DNA of 7,495 nucleotides from JBARRO01 sp049644265. Its GTDB lineage: Bacteria > Bacteroidota > Ignavibacteria > UBA10030. How positions within the stretch are numbered: position 1 is the stretch's first letter; each line of letters begins with the position of its first letter. Location: NCBI GenBank assembly GCA_049644265.1, contig JBARRO010000060.1, positions 1 to 7,495 of the forward strand. The letters are read 5' to 3'. The position numbers and the translations under genes are program-made. The notes beneath the pieces are model-generated. The model was not told the DNA's origin. It made no database searches and worked only from the letters and a program-made list of their open reading frames with translations. Below, in pieces: positions 1 through 7,495 of this stretch.

Positions 1-56
1 GCAATGAACAATGAGCAATCAGCAATGAGCAATCAGCAATGAGTAATGAGTTATGA
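1..56. repeat. Degenerate heptamer tandem repeat, consensus GCAATGA
   Basis: Eight consecutive 7-bp units in perfect register fill this stretch: GCAATGA, ACAATGA, GCAATCA, GCAATGA, GCAATCA, GCAATGA, GTAATGA, GTTATGA. The array begins at the window edge, so it may extend further upstream. It resembles the short tandemly repeated repetitive (STRR) heptamers described in cyanobacterial intergenic DNA. No coding potential is visible, and the function is unknown. Confidence 0.85.
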
Positions 57-72
57 GTAGCGGATTGTTGTT

Positions 73-107
73 ACTGAAAACTGATAACTGAAAACTGATA
101 ACTCATT
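73..107. repeat. Second heptamer tandem repeat, ACTGAAA/ACTGATA
   Basis: Five 7-bp units in register: ACTGAAA, ACTGATA, ACTGAAA, ACTGATA, ACTCATT. The first four form two copies of an alternating 14-bp unit. The array lies 16 bp beyond the first heptamer array, shares its 7-bp period but not its sequence, and ends where the candidate carB promoter begins. Confidence 0.8.
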
Positions 108-135
108 TGTATAAATCCTCATATCTCTCTATATT
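107..135 (+). promoter_or_regulatory. Candidate sigma70-type promoter for the carB block
   Basis: TTGTAT at 107-112 and TATATT at 130-135 are separated by 17 bp. The -10-like box matches TATAAT at five of six positions, while the -35-like box keeps only the TTG core. Transcription would start near 142, giving a leader of about 30 nt before the TTG start codon at 173. An alternative -10-like TATAAA lies at 110-115. AT-rich DNA gives such matches by chance, so this is tentative. Confidence 0.35.
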
Positions 136-172
136 GTGTCCCGATTTATCACTCTCTCTCATCTGAAATTCT

Positions 173-1645
<1,473 letters not shown>

Positions 1646-1660
1646 TCTCAACGGCAGAAT

Positions 1661-1667
1661 GGAGAAG
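1661..1667 (+). promoter_or_regulatory. Ribosome binding site deciding the start of the Spy-like gene
   Basis: GGAGAAG precedes the ATG at 1671, with 6 bases between GGAG and the ATG, which is good Shine-Dalgarno geometry. It favours this start over the in-frame ATG at 1659 and TTG at 1605, which would overlap carB1. It also places the signal peptide directly at the N-terminus. Confidence 0.6.
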
Positions 1668-1670
1668 TGC

Positions 1671-2144
1671 ATGGTGCGAATCCTTCGATGGAATATTCTG
1701 GGTGTTTTCTTTGCGGGCAGTTTCTGTCTTGCGCAGACTGTCATTCCCCCGGATCGTGCAGGACTTGAAAAAGGGGAAGGGATGGGGATGGCACTGTACG
1801 GAGAAATCAACGGATATCCCGGCCCGAAACACGTGCTCGAATTCAAGGATGAACTCGGGCTGACGAAAGAGCAGATGAAGAAGACTGAGAGTCTGATCAA
1901 TGATGTGAACAGTTCCGCGACGGTGAAGGGTCAGGAAGTGATCGAAGCTGAAGAAGACCTGAATGAGTCCTTTGTGACGGGGAAAGTCACGGAACGAGCC
2001 CTGCGCGCAAAGCTTGAGAAAATCGGAAAACTGCGTGGGGAGCTGAGGTTTGTGCATTTGCAGGCCCACCTCAAAATGAAGCAGATCCTCTCCGCCAATC
2101 AAATCACGCGCTACAACGAGCTCCGGGGACATGAAGCTCACTAA
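1671..2144 (+). CDS. Exported Spy/CpxP-like protein inserted between the carB halves
   Basis: This predicted protein has 157 residues. Residues 1-21 form a signal peptide: a short N-region with R3 and R6, a hydrophobic core, and a likely signal peptidase I cut after CLA (A21), so the protein should be exported. There is a cysteine at 19 but no lipobox. The mature part is charged and probably helical. It carries two LTxxQ-type motifs, LTKEQ at 64-68 and the variant LSANQ at 140-144, separated by a long charged helix region. Paired LTxxQ motifs typify the Spy/CpxP family of periplasmic chaperones and metal or stress sensors; similarity here is limited to these motifs and the overall layout, so the role is inferred. 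The gene begins 25 bp after carB1 ends and overlaps the start of carB2 by 14 bp, so it is very likely cotranscribed with both. There is no obvious functional link to carbamoyl phosphate synthesis. Starts at 1659 or 1605 are possible but less likely. Confidence 0.75.
   Translation: MVRILRWNILGVFFAGSFCLAQTVIPPDRAGLEKGEGMGMALYGEINGYPGPKHVLEFKDELGLTKEQMKKTESLINDVNSSATVKGQEVIEAEEDLNESFVTGKVTERALRAKLEKIGKLRGELRFVHLQAHLKMKQILSANQITRYNELRGHEAH
2131..2144 (+). promoter_or_regulatory. 14-bp stop/start overlap, probable translational coupling
   Basis: The carB2 start ATG (2131-2133) lies inside the Spy-like gene, whose stop TAA is at 2142-2144, in a different frame. Upstream of the ATG there is only GGGGA at 2125-2129, one base away and too close for normal Shine-Dalgarno spacing, and a GAG at 2118-2120. 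Translation of carB2 probably depends on ribosomes ending the upstream gene. The overlap is seen directly; the coupling is inferred. Confidence 0.55.
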
Positions 2145-3957
2145 GGACCTAAAAAGCAAAGTTCCAAGCCGGGTCACGAAGGACGTGCTCGTTCGTGCGA
2201 AGCAGTACGGCTTTTCGGACAAACAGCTGGGCCAGATCTGGGGAGTTTCGGAGAAAACCGTGCGACAATTGCGCCGACAGCTCGGCGTCATTCCGGTTTA
2301 CAAAACAGTGGACACGTGCGCCGCGGAATTCGAGGCACACACGCCCTACCATTACTCGACCTACGACCAGGAAAACGAGTCAGTGCGCAGCGACCGGAAA
2401 AAAGTGATCATCCTGGGCGGTGGACCGAATCGGATCGGGCAGGGTATTGAATTCGACTACTGTTGCGTCCATGGAGTCTATGCGTTGAAGGAAGAGGGGA
2501 TGGAGACGATGATGATTAACTGCAATCCCGAGACTGTCTCCACCGACTACGACACCACCGACAAACTCTATTTTGAACCACTGACGCTCGAGGATGTCCT
2601 GAATATTTGCGAGCATGAGAAACCGCTCGGAGTGATCGTCAGCTTCGGCGGTCAAACGCCGCTGAAGATTGCCAAGGCTCTGGAGGAAAACGGGGTCCGG
2701 ATTTTCGGCACGTCGCCCGAGGGCATCGACCTCGCGGAGGATCGCGAACGGTTCGGTGCGTTGTTGCGCAAGCTGAAGATTCCGCATCCGAAATACGGCA
2801 CCGCGTACTCTGTGAGCAACGCCGTACTTGTCGCGGAGCAAATCGGGTACCCGGTGCTTGTCCGGCCGTCGTACGTCCTGGGCGGACGGGCGATGGAAAT
2901 CTGCTACACGAGCGATGCGGTGCGGGAATACATGAAGAAAGCCGTGGACGTTTCTCCCGACCATCCGGTTCTGATCGACCGCTTCCTCGAAGATGCGTTC
3001 GAATACGACGTCGACTCCGTGTCGGACGGAAAAGACGTCATGATTGGCGGAGTGATGGAACACATCGAAGAGGCGGGAATCCATTCGGGCGACAGCGCCT
3101 GCGTTCTGCCGCCGTACATGATCTCCCAAAAGAACCTGGATGAGATGATCGGCTATACCGTGCGTCTGGCAAAGGCTCTCAAGGTGGTCGGATTGATGAA
3201 CGTGCAGTTTGCCATGAAAGAAGGAATCGTCTACGTTCTCGAAGTAAACCCGCGTGCGTCACGAACGGTGCCGTTTGTCAGCAAGGCTACGGGTATTCCT
3301 CTTGCGAAAGTAGCGGCGAAAGTCATGATTGGAAAGACTCTCGAGGAACTGGGTCTGAAAGACTACGATTTCCGGAAGGCAAAGCATATATCTGTCAAAG
3401 AGGCCGTGTTCCCGTTCTCCAAATTCCCCAAAGTGCCGCTGTTCCTCGGGCCGGAAATGCGTTCGACGGGCGAAGTGATGGGTATTTCGAACAATTTTGG
3501 GGCCGCCGTCGCAAAGTCCCAGATGGGTGCCGGCAACACTCTTCCGACGGAAGGAAGGATTTTCATCAGTGTGAACGACAGCGACAAGAACGAGATCACG
3601 CTGAATGTCGCTCGGGAGTTTATCAACCTCGGGTTCGTGATCGTTTCGACGGAAGGGACCGCAAAGTTCTTCAACTCGAGCGGCATCAAGAGTGAGAAGG
3701 TCTACAAGGTCAACGAAGGCCGGCCGAATGTCGTGGACCTGATCAAGAACGGCGAGATTCAACTTGTCATCAACACGCCGCTCGGTGAGGATTCGCGCTA
3801 CGATGAGTATTCCATTGGATGGGCCGCGTTGGAGAACAAAGTTGCCTTCATTACGACCCTCTCCGCTGCTGCAACGGCTGTGAAAGCGATTGAGCAGCAG
3901 AAGCAGGGGACGCTCACGGTAAAAAGTCTGCAGGAGTATTTGCAGGAAATCCATTAA
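2131..3957 (+). CDS. carB: Carbamoyl-phosphate synthetase large subunit, C-terminal half (split CarB)
   Basis: This 608-residue protein is the second half of CarB, which phosphorylates carbamate with a second ATP to give carbamoyl phosphate, and it carries the regulatory domain. Residues 1-80 complete the oligomerization domain, including the VYKTVDTCAAEF segment. The second ATP-grasp core follows with an offset of 470 to E. coli numbering: R205 (675), R245 (715), E291 (761), Q359 (829), E371 (841), N373 (843) and R375 (845) are all present. Ornithine-site equivalents E313 (783), D321 (791) and E424 (892) are kept. The MGS-like allosteric domain spans about 470-608. It keeps the counterparts of five E. 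coli UMP contacts (K486, T507, T510, K526, N548), while T1017 is replaced by P550. The ATG at 2131 gives about 13 residues before clear family alignment, so nothing from the split region is lost. Together the two halves total 1098 residues, against 1073 in E. coli. No pseudogene signs are seen. Confidence 0.96.
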   Translation: MKLTKDLKSKVPSRVTKDVLVRAKQYGFSDKQLGQIWGVSEKTVRQLRRQLGVIPVYKTVDTCAAEFEAHTPYHYSTYDQENESVRSDRKKVIILGGGPNRIGQGIEFDYCCVHGVYALKEEGMETMMINCNPETVSTDYDTTDKLYFEPLTLEDVLNICEHEKPLGVIVSFGGQTPLKIAKALEENGVRIFGTSPEGIDLAEDRERFGALLRKLKIPHPKYGTAYSVSNAVLVAEQIGYPVLVRPSYVLGGRAMEICYTSDAVREYMKKAVDVSPDHPVLIDRFLEDAFEYDVDSVSDGKDVMIGGVMEHIEEAGIHSGDSACVLPPYMISQKNLDEMIGYTVRLAKALKVVGLMNVQFAMKEGIVYVLEVNPRASRTVPFVSKATGIPLAKVAAKVMIGKTLEELGLKDYDFRKAKHISVKEAVFPFSKFPKVPLFLGPEMRSTGEVMGISNNFGAAVAKSQMGAGNTLPTEGRIFISVNDSDKNEITLNVAREFINLGFVIVSTEGTAKFFNSSGIKSEKVYKVNEGRPNVVDLIKNGEIQLVINTPLGEDSRYDEYSIGWAALENKVAFITTLSAAATAVKAIEQQKQGTLTVKSLQEYLQEIH

Positions 3958-3966
3958 CGCTGATTT

Positions 3967-4014
3967 TCGCGCCCGCCTGCCACCTTAGGTCTGGAATGGC
4001 GGGCAGGGATACTC
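3967..4014. repeat. Palindromic GC-rich element, copy 1
   Basis: This element can fold into a long imperfect hairpin. GCCCGCC (3971-3977) pairs with GGCGGGC (3998-4004), and inside it CC/GG and ACCT/AGGT pair around a single T at 3986. The outer flanks TCGCGCC and GGGAT..ACTC recur in copy 2. It lies just downstream of the carB2 stop. No T-run follows the stem, so it is not a standard intrinsic terminator. It may be a REP-like element or an mRNA 3' stabilizer (inference). Confidence 0.65.
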
Positions 4015-4022
4015 ACGGATTC

Positions 4023-4058
4023 TCGCGCCTGCCTGCCGCAGGCAGGGATGCGTTACTC
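4023..4058. repeat. Palindromic GC-rich element, copy 2
   Basis: A shorter relative of the preceding palindrome. CCTGCCTG (4028-4035) pairs with CAGGCAGG (4039-4046) around a 3-base loop. Its first 15 bases match the first 15 of copy 1 at 14 positions, and both end in a GGGAT..ACTC motif. The interior of copy 1 is missing here. The pair sits in tandem, 8 bp apart. Confidence 0.65.
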
Positions 4059-4089
4059 GAGATGAAGGGGGATAAAATATCGCACAGAT

Positions 4090-4237
4090 ATCCCACATCC
4101 CAAATCCAAATTCCACATCCCCCGCATCTCAAATCTCACATCCCACATCACAAATCTCAAATCACAAATCTCAAACCCCACCTCTCACATCCCACCTCTC
4201 AAATCACAAATCTCAAATCCCACATCCCACATCCACC
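4090..4237. repeat. Degenerate heptamer tandem repeat, consensus ATCYCAM
   Basis: About 20 units of 7 bp are present. From 4126 to 4237, sixteen are in unbroken register, mostly ATCTCAA, ATCACAA and ATCCCAC. Before that, three units at 4090-4110 are followed by a break in phase. The + strand contains one G (4124) in the whole array. The 7-bp period matches the arrays at 1-107, but the consensus differs. An open frame through here (3996-4316) is low-complexity translation of the repeat and is not a gene. Confidence 0.9.
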
Positions 4238-4248
4238 CCCTCCCCCCA
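4125..4248 (+). terminator. Possible Rho-dependent termination region (rut-like)
   Basis: For 124 consecutive bases the + strand has no G, with C making up nearly half and YC dinucleotides throughout. RNA from this strand would be C-rich and unable to form GC pairs, which is what the Rho helicase binds. It lies between carB2 and the channel gene, where a terminator is expected, and no hairpin with a T-run was found there. The function is inferred; the composition is a direct observation and may simply follow from the heptamer repeat. Confidence 0.3.
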
Positions 4249-4374
4249 GCTCCCGGAACTTCTCATCCCTTTCCGTCAGTTCTATTCCTGTAAGTTCCAT
4301 GTGGCCATTTGTGTAACCATCTTGATGAATTCTCGTCAATAACCACTTATCCATCACTAACCACCATTAACTCT
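4249..4374 (+). other. Leader region of the potassium channel gene
   Basis: This is the 126 bp between the heptamer array and the channel start. It begins pyrimidine-rich and becomes AT-rich towards the gene. I find no convincing promoter boxes, operator palindrome or Shine-Dalgarno sequence before the ATG at 4375. The promoter of the channel gene presumably lies here but cannot be placed by eye. Confidence 0.3.
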
Positions 4375-5337
4375 ATGGCTACCGAAACACTTACACCACA
4401 GGAGGACACCAGGGACCTTGGGTTCGGGTCGAAAGTCACCCAGCAGCTTAACACCCGGTTTCTCAACCGGGACGGCAGTTTTAACGTCAAGCGGTCCGGA
4501 TTGCCGTTTCTCAGGTCCTTGAACCTCTATCACTCCTTTCTCACCATGTCGTGGGCCCGGTTCTACACGATGGTTGCCCTCTTCTATTTCTCTGTCAACA
4601 TCTTGTTTGCGCTCGGCTACCTGCTGACCGGTGACGGAGGGCTGTCGGACCCGTTTGCATCGACATTTCATGAAAAATTCTTTGACGCGTTCTTTTTCAG
4701 CGTGCAGACGCTCGGGACAATTGGTTATGGAAGGATCAGTCCAGTAAGTTTCAGCGCGAATCTGTTGGTGACAGCTGAATCCCTCGTCGGACTGCTGGGA
4801 ATTGCCCTTGCCACAGGAATTCTCTTCGCCAGATTCTCGCGACCGCAAGCCAAGATCCTCTTCAGCGATACAGCGGTCATCGCGCCATACAGGGGAATCA
4901 ACGCGTTGGAATTCAGGATCGCAAATGCCAGGACGAACCAGCTGATTGACGTTGAAGCGACGGTTCTGCTCAGCCGGATGGAAACGCACAACGGTGTGCG
5001 GACGAGGAAGTTTTACGAATTGCCGCTGGAGCGCAAGAAAGTCACCTTCATGCCTCTTCATTGGGTCATTGTGCATCCCATTGTGGAATCGAGTCCAATG
5101 TACACAGTCAGCCGGGAGGAGTTTGAAGCAGCTGACTCGGAAGTTCTCATCCTTTTGACGGCAACGGACGAGACGTTCTTCCAAACAGTCCATGCCCGAT
5201 CGTCCTACAAACATCAGGAGATTACCTGGGGCGCGAAGTTCGCGAGCATGTTCACAGAACCTTCAGGAGCCCTTACGGTTGACTTGAGACAGCTTAGCCG
5301 ACTGGAAACCGTGGAACAGAGTGGTCGTTTTTCTTGA
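4375..5337 (+). CDS. Inward-rectifier-type potassium channel (bacterial Kir)
   Basis: This 320-residue integral membrane protein has the length and layout of KirBac channels, which form tetramers conducting K+ across the inner membrane. An N-terminal NRDGSFNV motif (31-38) and the amphipathic slide-helix region ending WARFY (60-64) precede TM1 (about 62-84). The pore helix (about 103-113) leads into the selectivity filter TIGYG (115-119). TM2 (about 126-152) has a glycine hinge candidate at G148 and ends in the Kir signature FARFSRP (151-157). Residues 160-320 are the cytoplasmic immunoglobulin-like IRK domain, with HPIVESSPMY (234-243) and the DETFFQTVHARSSYKH stretch (265-280) typical of the family. 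The position of the eukaryotic rectification aspartate appears to be I143, as expected for bacterial forms with weak polyamine block (inference). The ATG at 4375 was chosen for its length; an in-frame TTG at 4309 would add 22 unconserved-looking residues. Neither start has a Shine-Dalgarno sequence. Confidence 0.95.
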   Translation: MATETLTPQEDTRDLGFGSKVTQQLNTRFLNRDGSFNVKRSGLPFLRSLNLYHSFLTMSWARFYTMVALFYFSVNILFALGYLLTGDGGLSDPFASTFHEKFFDAFFFSVQTLGTIGYGRISPVSFSANLLVTAESLVGLLGIALATGILFARFSRPQAKILFSDTAVIAPYRGINALEFRIANARTNQLIDVEATVLLSRMETHNGVRTRKFYELPLERKKVTFMPLHWVIVHPIVESSPMYTVSREEFEAADSEVLILLTATDETFFQTVHARSSYKHQEITWGAKFASMFTEPSGALTVDLRQLSRLETVEQSGRFS

Positions 5338-5421
5338 TTTCCACGTTGGATTCAATTAAATTCAATGTGTTAATGAAGTTTCCTCAATACCAACTTTAAG
5401 CAACGGTTGCCAGGGATCGGA
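5338..5421 (+). other. AT-rich gap with 10-bp-spaced direct repeat; possible promoter of the TPR gene
   Basis: This 84-bp gap holds two copies of ATTCAAT (5350-5356 and 5360-5366), one helical turn apart. TTGGAT at 5346-5351 and GTTAAT at 5369-5374 sit 17 bp apart and could be weak -35 and -10 boxes overlapping the repeat. No terminator hairpin is seen after the channel gene. The TPR gene may therefore be expressed from here or by read-through. All assignments are tentative. Confidence 0.25.
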
Positions 5422-7495
5422 ATGGCTTTGAGATGTGGATGGGTTTTGTGGCGAAGGGAAGCCGGAATGCTGCTCAGCTCGGTGGTATGGACAGTTGTCA
5501 TCCTGGCAAGCGTCCCAGCAATATTCCCCGCACGTTTAACCGCACAAACAACCTCGCCGTCCGTTTCCGAAGAGCAGGATTTCACATTTGCTTCGGGGCT
5601 CTACCGGGATGGTCTTTATCAGCTCGCTGCGGAGCAGTTTGAGAAATTCCTCGAGAAGTATCCGAGGAGTCTCCGCGGAGCAGACGCGCAGTTTCTGACC
5701 GCCGAGAGTTACTTCCACCTCGCACAGTACCTGCGTTCCGCAAACGAGTACTCCAGGTTTATCCGCGCGTTTCCTCAATCGCAAACGGTTGACGATGCCT
5801 GGTTCCGCATCGGGCAGGCAAACCTCCGGGCGAAAAAAACGGACGAGGCCGTGGCTGCCTTCAAAACGGTCCTCGATAAGTTCCCCGCGAGCGAGCTCGC
5901 CGGCGAATCCGCCTACTGGATTGGCGAAGCATATCTCAAGAACGACGACGACAACAACGCGATCAAGTACTACACGCTTGCTTACGAGAATTATCCCAAC
6001 AGCGCACTCAGAAATTTCTCCCTGTACTCCATCGGCTGGGCGTACCAGCACAAGGGAGACTATTCGAGGGGATTAGACTGGTACAATCGTCTGGTCAAGG
6101 AGTTTCCAGGTGACACGCTGGCATCTGCGGCGCAGGTTCATAGAGGGGAATGCTACTTCTACGCAAAAGAGTACCACCAGGCCATCAGAGTGCTCAGGGA
6201 AGCGATAGGAACAATCGGGCCGGTCGAGGAACGGGGTGAGGCAGAGTATTTGATTGCGGAATCGATGTACCGGCTTGGAGACCTCCCGTCTGCGCAGAAC
6301 AGGTACGAGAAATTCTTGTCGGAATACGCCGGCCACCGTCTGGAGCGGGAGGTCCGTTATGCACTGGGATGGTGCTATCTTCAGCAAAAGAACTATGCGC
6401 AGGCCATTCGCACCTTCGAGGCGGTGGAAGAGGGAAATGATGCGATCGCTCATGCAGGCCTTTACAGAAAAGGGACCGCAGAGAGTCTTCAGGGGAACAA
6501 ACGGGAAGCTTTAAAAGTCTTTGAGCAGGTTGTTCTCCGGGATCCGCAGGGAGAGTTTTCCGACAACGCGCTGTTTGATGCGGGAATGATCAGTTATGGT
6601 GAAGAGAACACCGATACAGCCAAAGCATGCTTCCTGAGGGTTGTGAAAGAGTATCCCTCCAGTGACGTGCTGGCTGAAACGCATCGGATGATCGGGGAGT
6701 GTTTCGTCCGCGAATCGAATTACACGGAAGCCATTCCGTGGTTTGAGAAAGCCGCGGCAGATTCCGCGGTTTCCTTTGACGTGAAGGTCGCCGCAATGTA
6801 CCAGACCGGCTGGAGTTTGTACAAGGCACGAAAATACAATGAAGCCTCTTCCCGGTTCACAGAATTCCTTGCGCTCTATCCCATCCATCCCAAAGCGTAT
6901 GAAGCGCAATTCTGGCTGGCAGAGTGTGAATATCAGCAGGGGGATTTTGATTCCGCTTTGACCGGATACAAGAACGTCGCGGCCGTCCATGGCGGCTCAA
7001 AAAGGGAAGAAGGCCTTTACGGCGTTGCATGGTCCTATTTCAAGCTGGCGAACTATCCGGCAGCAATCGATGGTTTTGAAAAACTCCTGACGGCGTATCC
7101 CAAAGGCAATCGCGCATTTGACGCCCGAAATCGCCTGGGAGATGCGTATTTCTTTCAAAAAGACTACAAACGGGCAGCCGGAAGCTATCGGGTTGCCATC
7201 CGGTTTGCTGCGGACACCGAGTCGGTGGATTATGCCTCGTACCAGCTTGCACAATGTCTCTTCCGGTCCGGGGATTTGAGCGGCTCGTACGAGCAGTTCT
7301 CCGGATTGATCAAGGCGTTCCCAAAGTCCCCATTTTCCGACGACGCCCAGTATGCCCTTGGATGGATCAATTTCCAGCGGAAGGAGTACGGGGACGCGAT
7401 ACAGGAATTCCAGAAGCTACCGAAGGAGTATCCCCGGAGCGATCTTGTTCCCCGTGCACTCTACAGTCTCGGCGATTCCTACTACAATATGAAGC
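5422..7495 (+). CDS. Large secreted tetratricopeptide-repeat protein (3' end outside window)
   Basis: The frame is open to the window end, giving 691 residues without a stop. Residues 1-42 look like a signal peptide: a basic N-region (R4, R11, R12), a hydrophobic core at about 17-36, and a likely cut after LTA (41), so the protein should lie in the periplasm or at the outer membrane. From about residue 55 on it is built of TPR helix pairs with a strict 37-residue period. The helix-ending YPxS/FPxS motif has its proline at 81, 118, 155, 192 and 229, then again at 375 and 412, 486, 560, 634 and 671. About 16 units are visible. The style resembles YbgF/BamD-like TPRs, which act as protein-binding scaffolds in envelope assembly; the specific partner is unknown. 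The ATG at 5422 (GGGA at 5413-5416 upstream) gives a normal N-region. The ATG at 5467 has a good AAGGGA seven bases upstream but would leave a signal peptide without positive charges, so the first is preferred. An in-frame TGA at 5374 bounds the start. Confidence 0.9.
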   Translation, partial: MALRCGWVLWRREAGMLLSSVVWTVVILASVPAIFPARLTAQTTSPSVSEEQDFTFASGLYRDGLYQLAAEQFEKFLEKYPRSLRGADAQFLTAESYFHLAQYLRSANEYSRFIRAFPQSQTVDDAWFRIGQANLRAKKTDEAVAAFKTVLDKFPASELAGESAYWIGEAYLKNDDDNNAIKYYTLAYENYPNSALRNFSLYSIGWAYQHKGDYSRGLDWYNRLVKEFPGDTLASAAQVHRGECYFYAKEYHQAIRVLREAIGTIGPVEERGEAEYLIAESMYRLGDLPSAQNRYEKFLSEYAGHRLEREVRYALGWCYLQQKNYAQAIRTFEAVEEGNDAIAHAGLYRKGTAESLQGNKREALKVFEQVVLRDPQGEFSDNALFDAGMISYGEENTDTAKACFLRVVKEYPSSDVLAETHRMIGECFVRESNYTEAIPWFEKAAADSAVSFDVKVAAMYQTGWSLYKARKYNEASSRFTEFLALYPIHPKAYEAQFWLAECEYQQGDFDSALTGYKNVAAVHGGSKREEGLYGVAWSYFKLANYPAAIDGFEKLLTAYPKGNRAFDARNRLGDAYFFQKDYKRAAGSYRVAIRFAADTESVDYASYQLAQCLFRSGDLSGSYEQFSGLIKAFPKSPFSDDAQYALGWINFQRKEYGDAIQEFQKLPKEYPRSDLVPRALYSLGDSYYNMK

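Noticed and set aside
1..107. Possible CRISPR array
   Set aside because: Units are only 7 bp and directly adjacent, with no unique spacers. The same holds for 4090-4237.
2209..2280. Helix-turn-helix-like segment near the N-terminus of carB2 (GFSDKQLGQIWGVS...)
   Set aside because: This aligns with the normal CarB oligomerization domain (E. coli GFADARLAKLAGV region), so it is not a DNA-binding fusion.
3778..3780. Loss of UMP control because E. coli T1017 is a proline in the MGS domain
   Set aside because: Five of the six UMP-contact residues are conserved, and I cannot tell from one substitution whether binding is lost, so it is noted only in the gene entry.
3971..4004. Intrinsic terminator for the carB block
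   Set aside because: The stem is strong but is followed by GC-rich sequence, not a T-run. The same is true of the second hairpin at 4028-4046.
3996..4316. Open frame of 106 codons downstream of carB2
   Set aside because: Most of it is translation of the heptamer repeat into a low-complexity His/Pro/Ser/Lys-rich string, with no ribosome binding site and no family resemblance.

Overview
The window holds five protein genes, all on the + strand, and two repeat-filled intergenic regions. The general character (about half GC by eye, weak or missing Shine-Dalgarno sequences before several genes, a CarB of the 'LEQGRFGLGADGKD' type, intergenic heptamer repeats, a long secreted TPR protein) suggests an environmental bacterium of the Bacteroidota/Chlorobiota/Ignavibacteriota group. 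That placement is inference and no marker gene in the window settles it.

Positions 1-172 are non-coding: two short arrays of degenerate 7-bp repeats, then a candidate sigma70-type promoter. Positions 173-3957 are a compact three-gene block. The large subunit of carbamoyl-phosphate synthetase (CarB), normally one chain of about 1070 residues, is encoded as two proteins: an N-terminal half (173-1645) and a C-terminal half (2131-3957). Between them lies an unrelated gene for a small exported Spy/CpxP-like protein (1671-2144), which starts 25 bp after the first half stops and overlaps the start of the second half by 14 bp. All catalytic residues I could place in both CarB halves are intact, so this looks like a working split enzyme and not a decayed gene. 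The two halves would have to reassemble through the oligomerization domain, inside which the split falls. Together they would make carbamoyl phosphate for pyrimidine and arginine synthesis, with a glutaminase subunit (CarA) that is not in the window.

Positions 3958-4374 are non-coding and highly structured: two tandem GC-rich palindromic elements, then about 150 bp of a different 7-bp repeat in which the + strand is almost free of G. This stretch could act as a Rho-dependent terminator (inference). A bacterial inward-rectifier-type potassium channel (4375-5337) follows. After an 84-bp AT-rich gap comes the start of a large secreted tetratricopeptide-repeat protein (5422 to beyond the window end), built on a very regular 37-residue period. 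These last two genes show no clear functional tie to the carB block.

The most notable feature is the carB-half / exported-protein / carB-half gene order. Split CarB is known from Aquifex and some methanogens, but I do not know of a signal-peptide protein gene placed and apparently translationally coupled between the halves.
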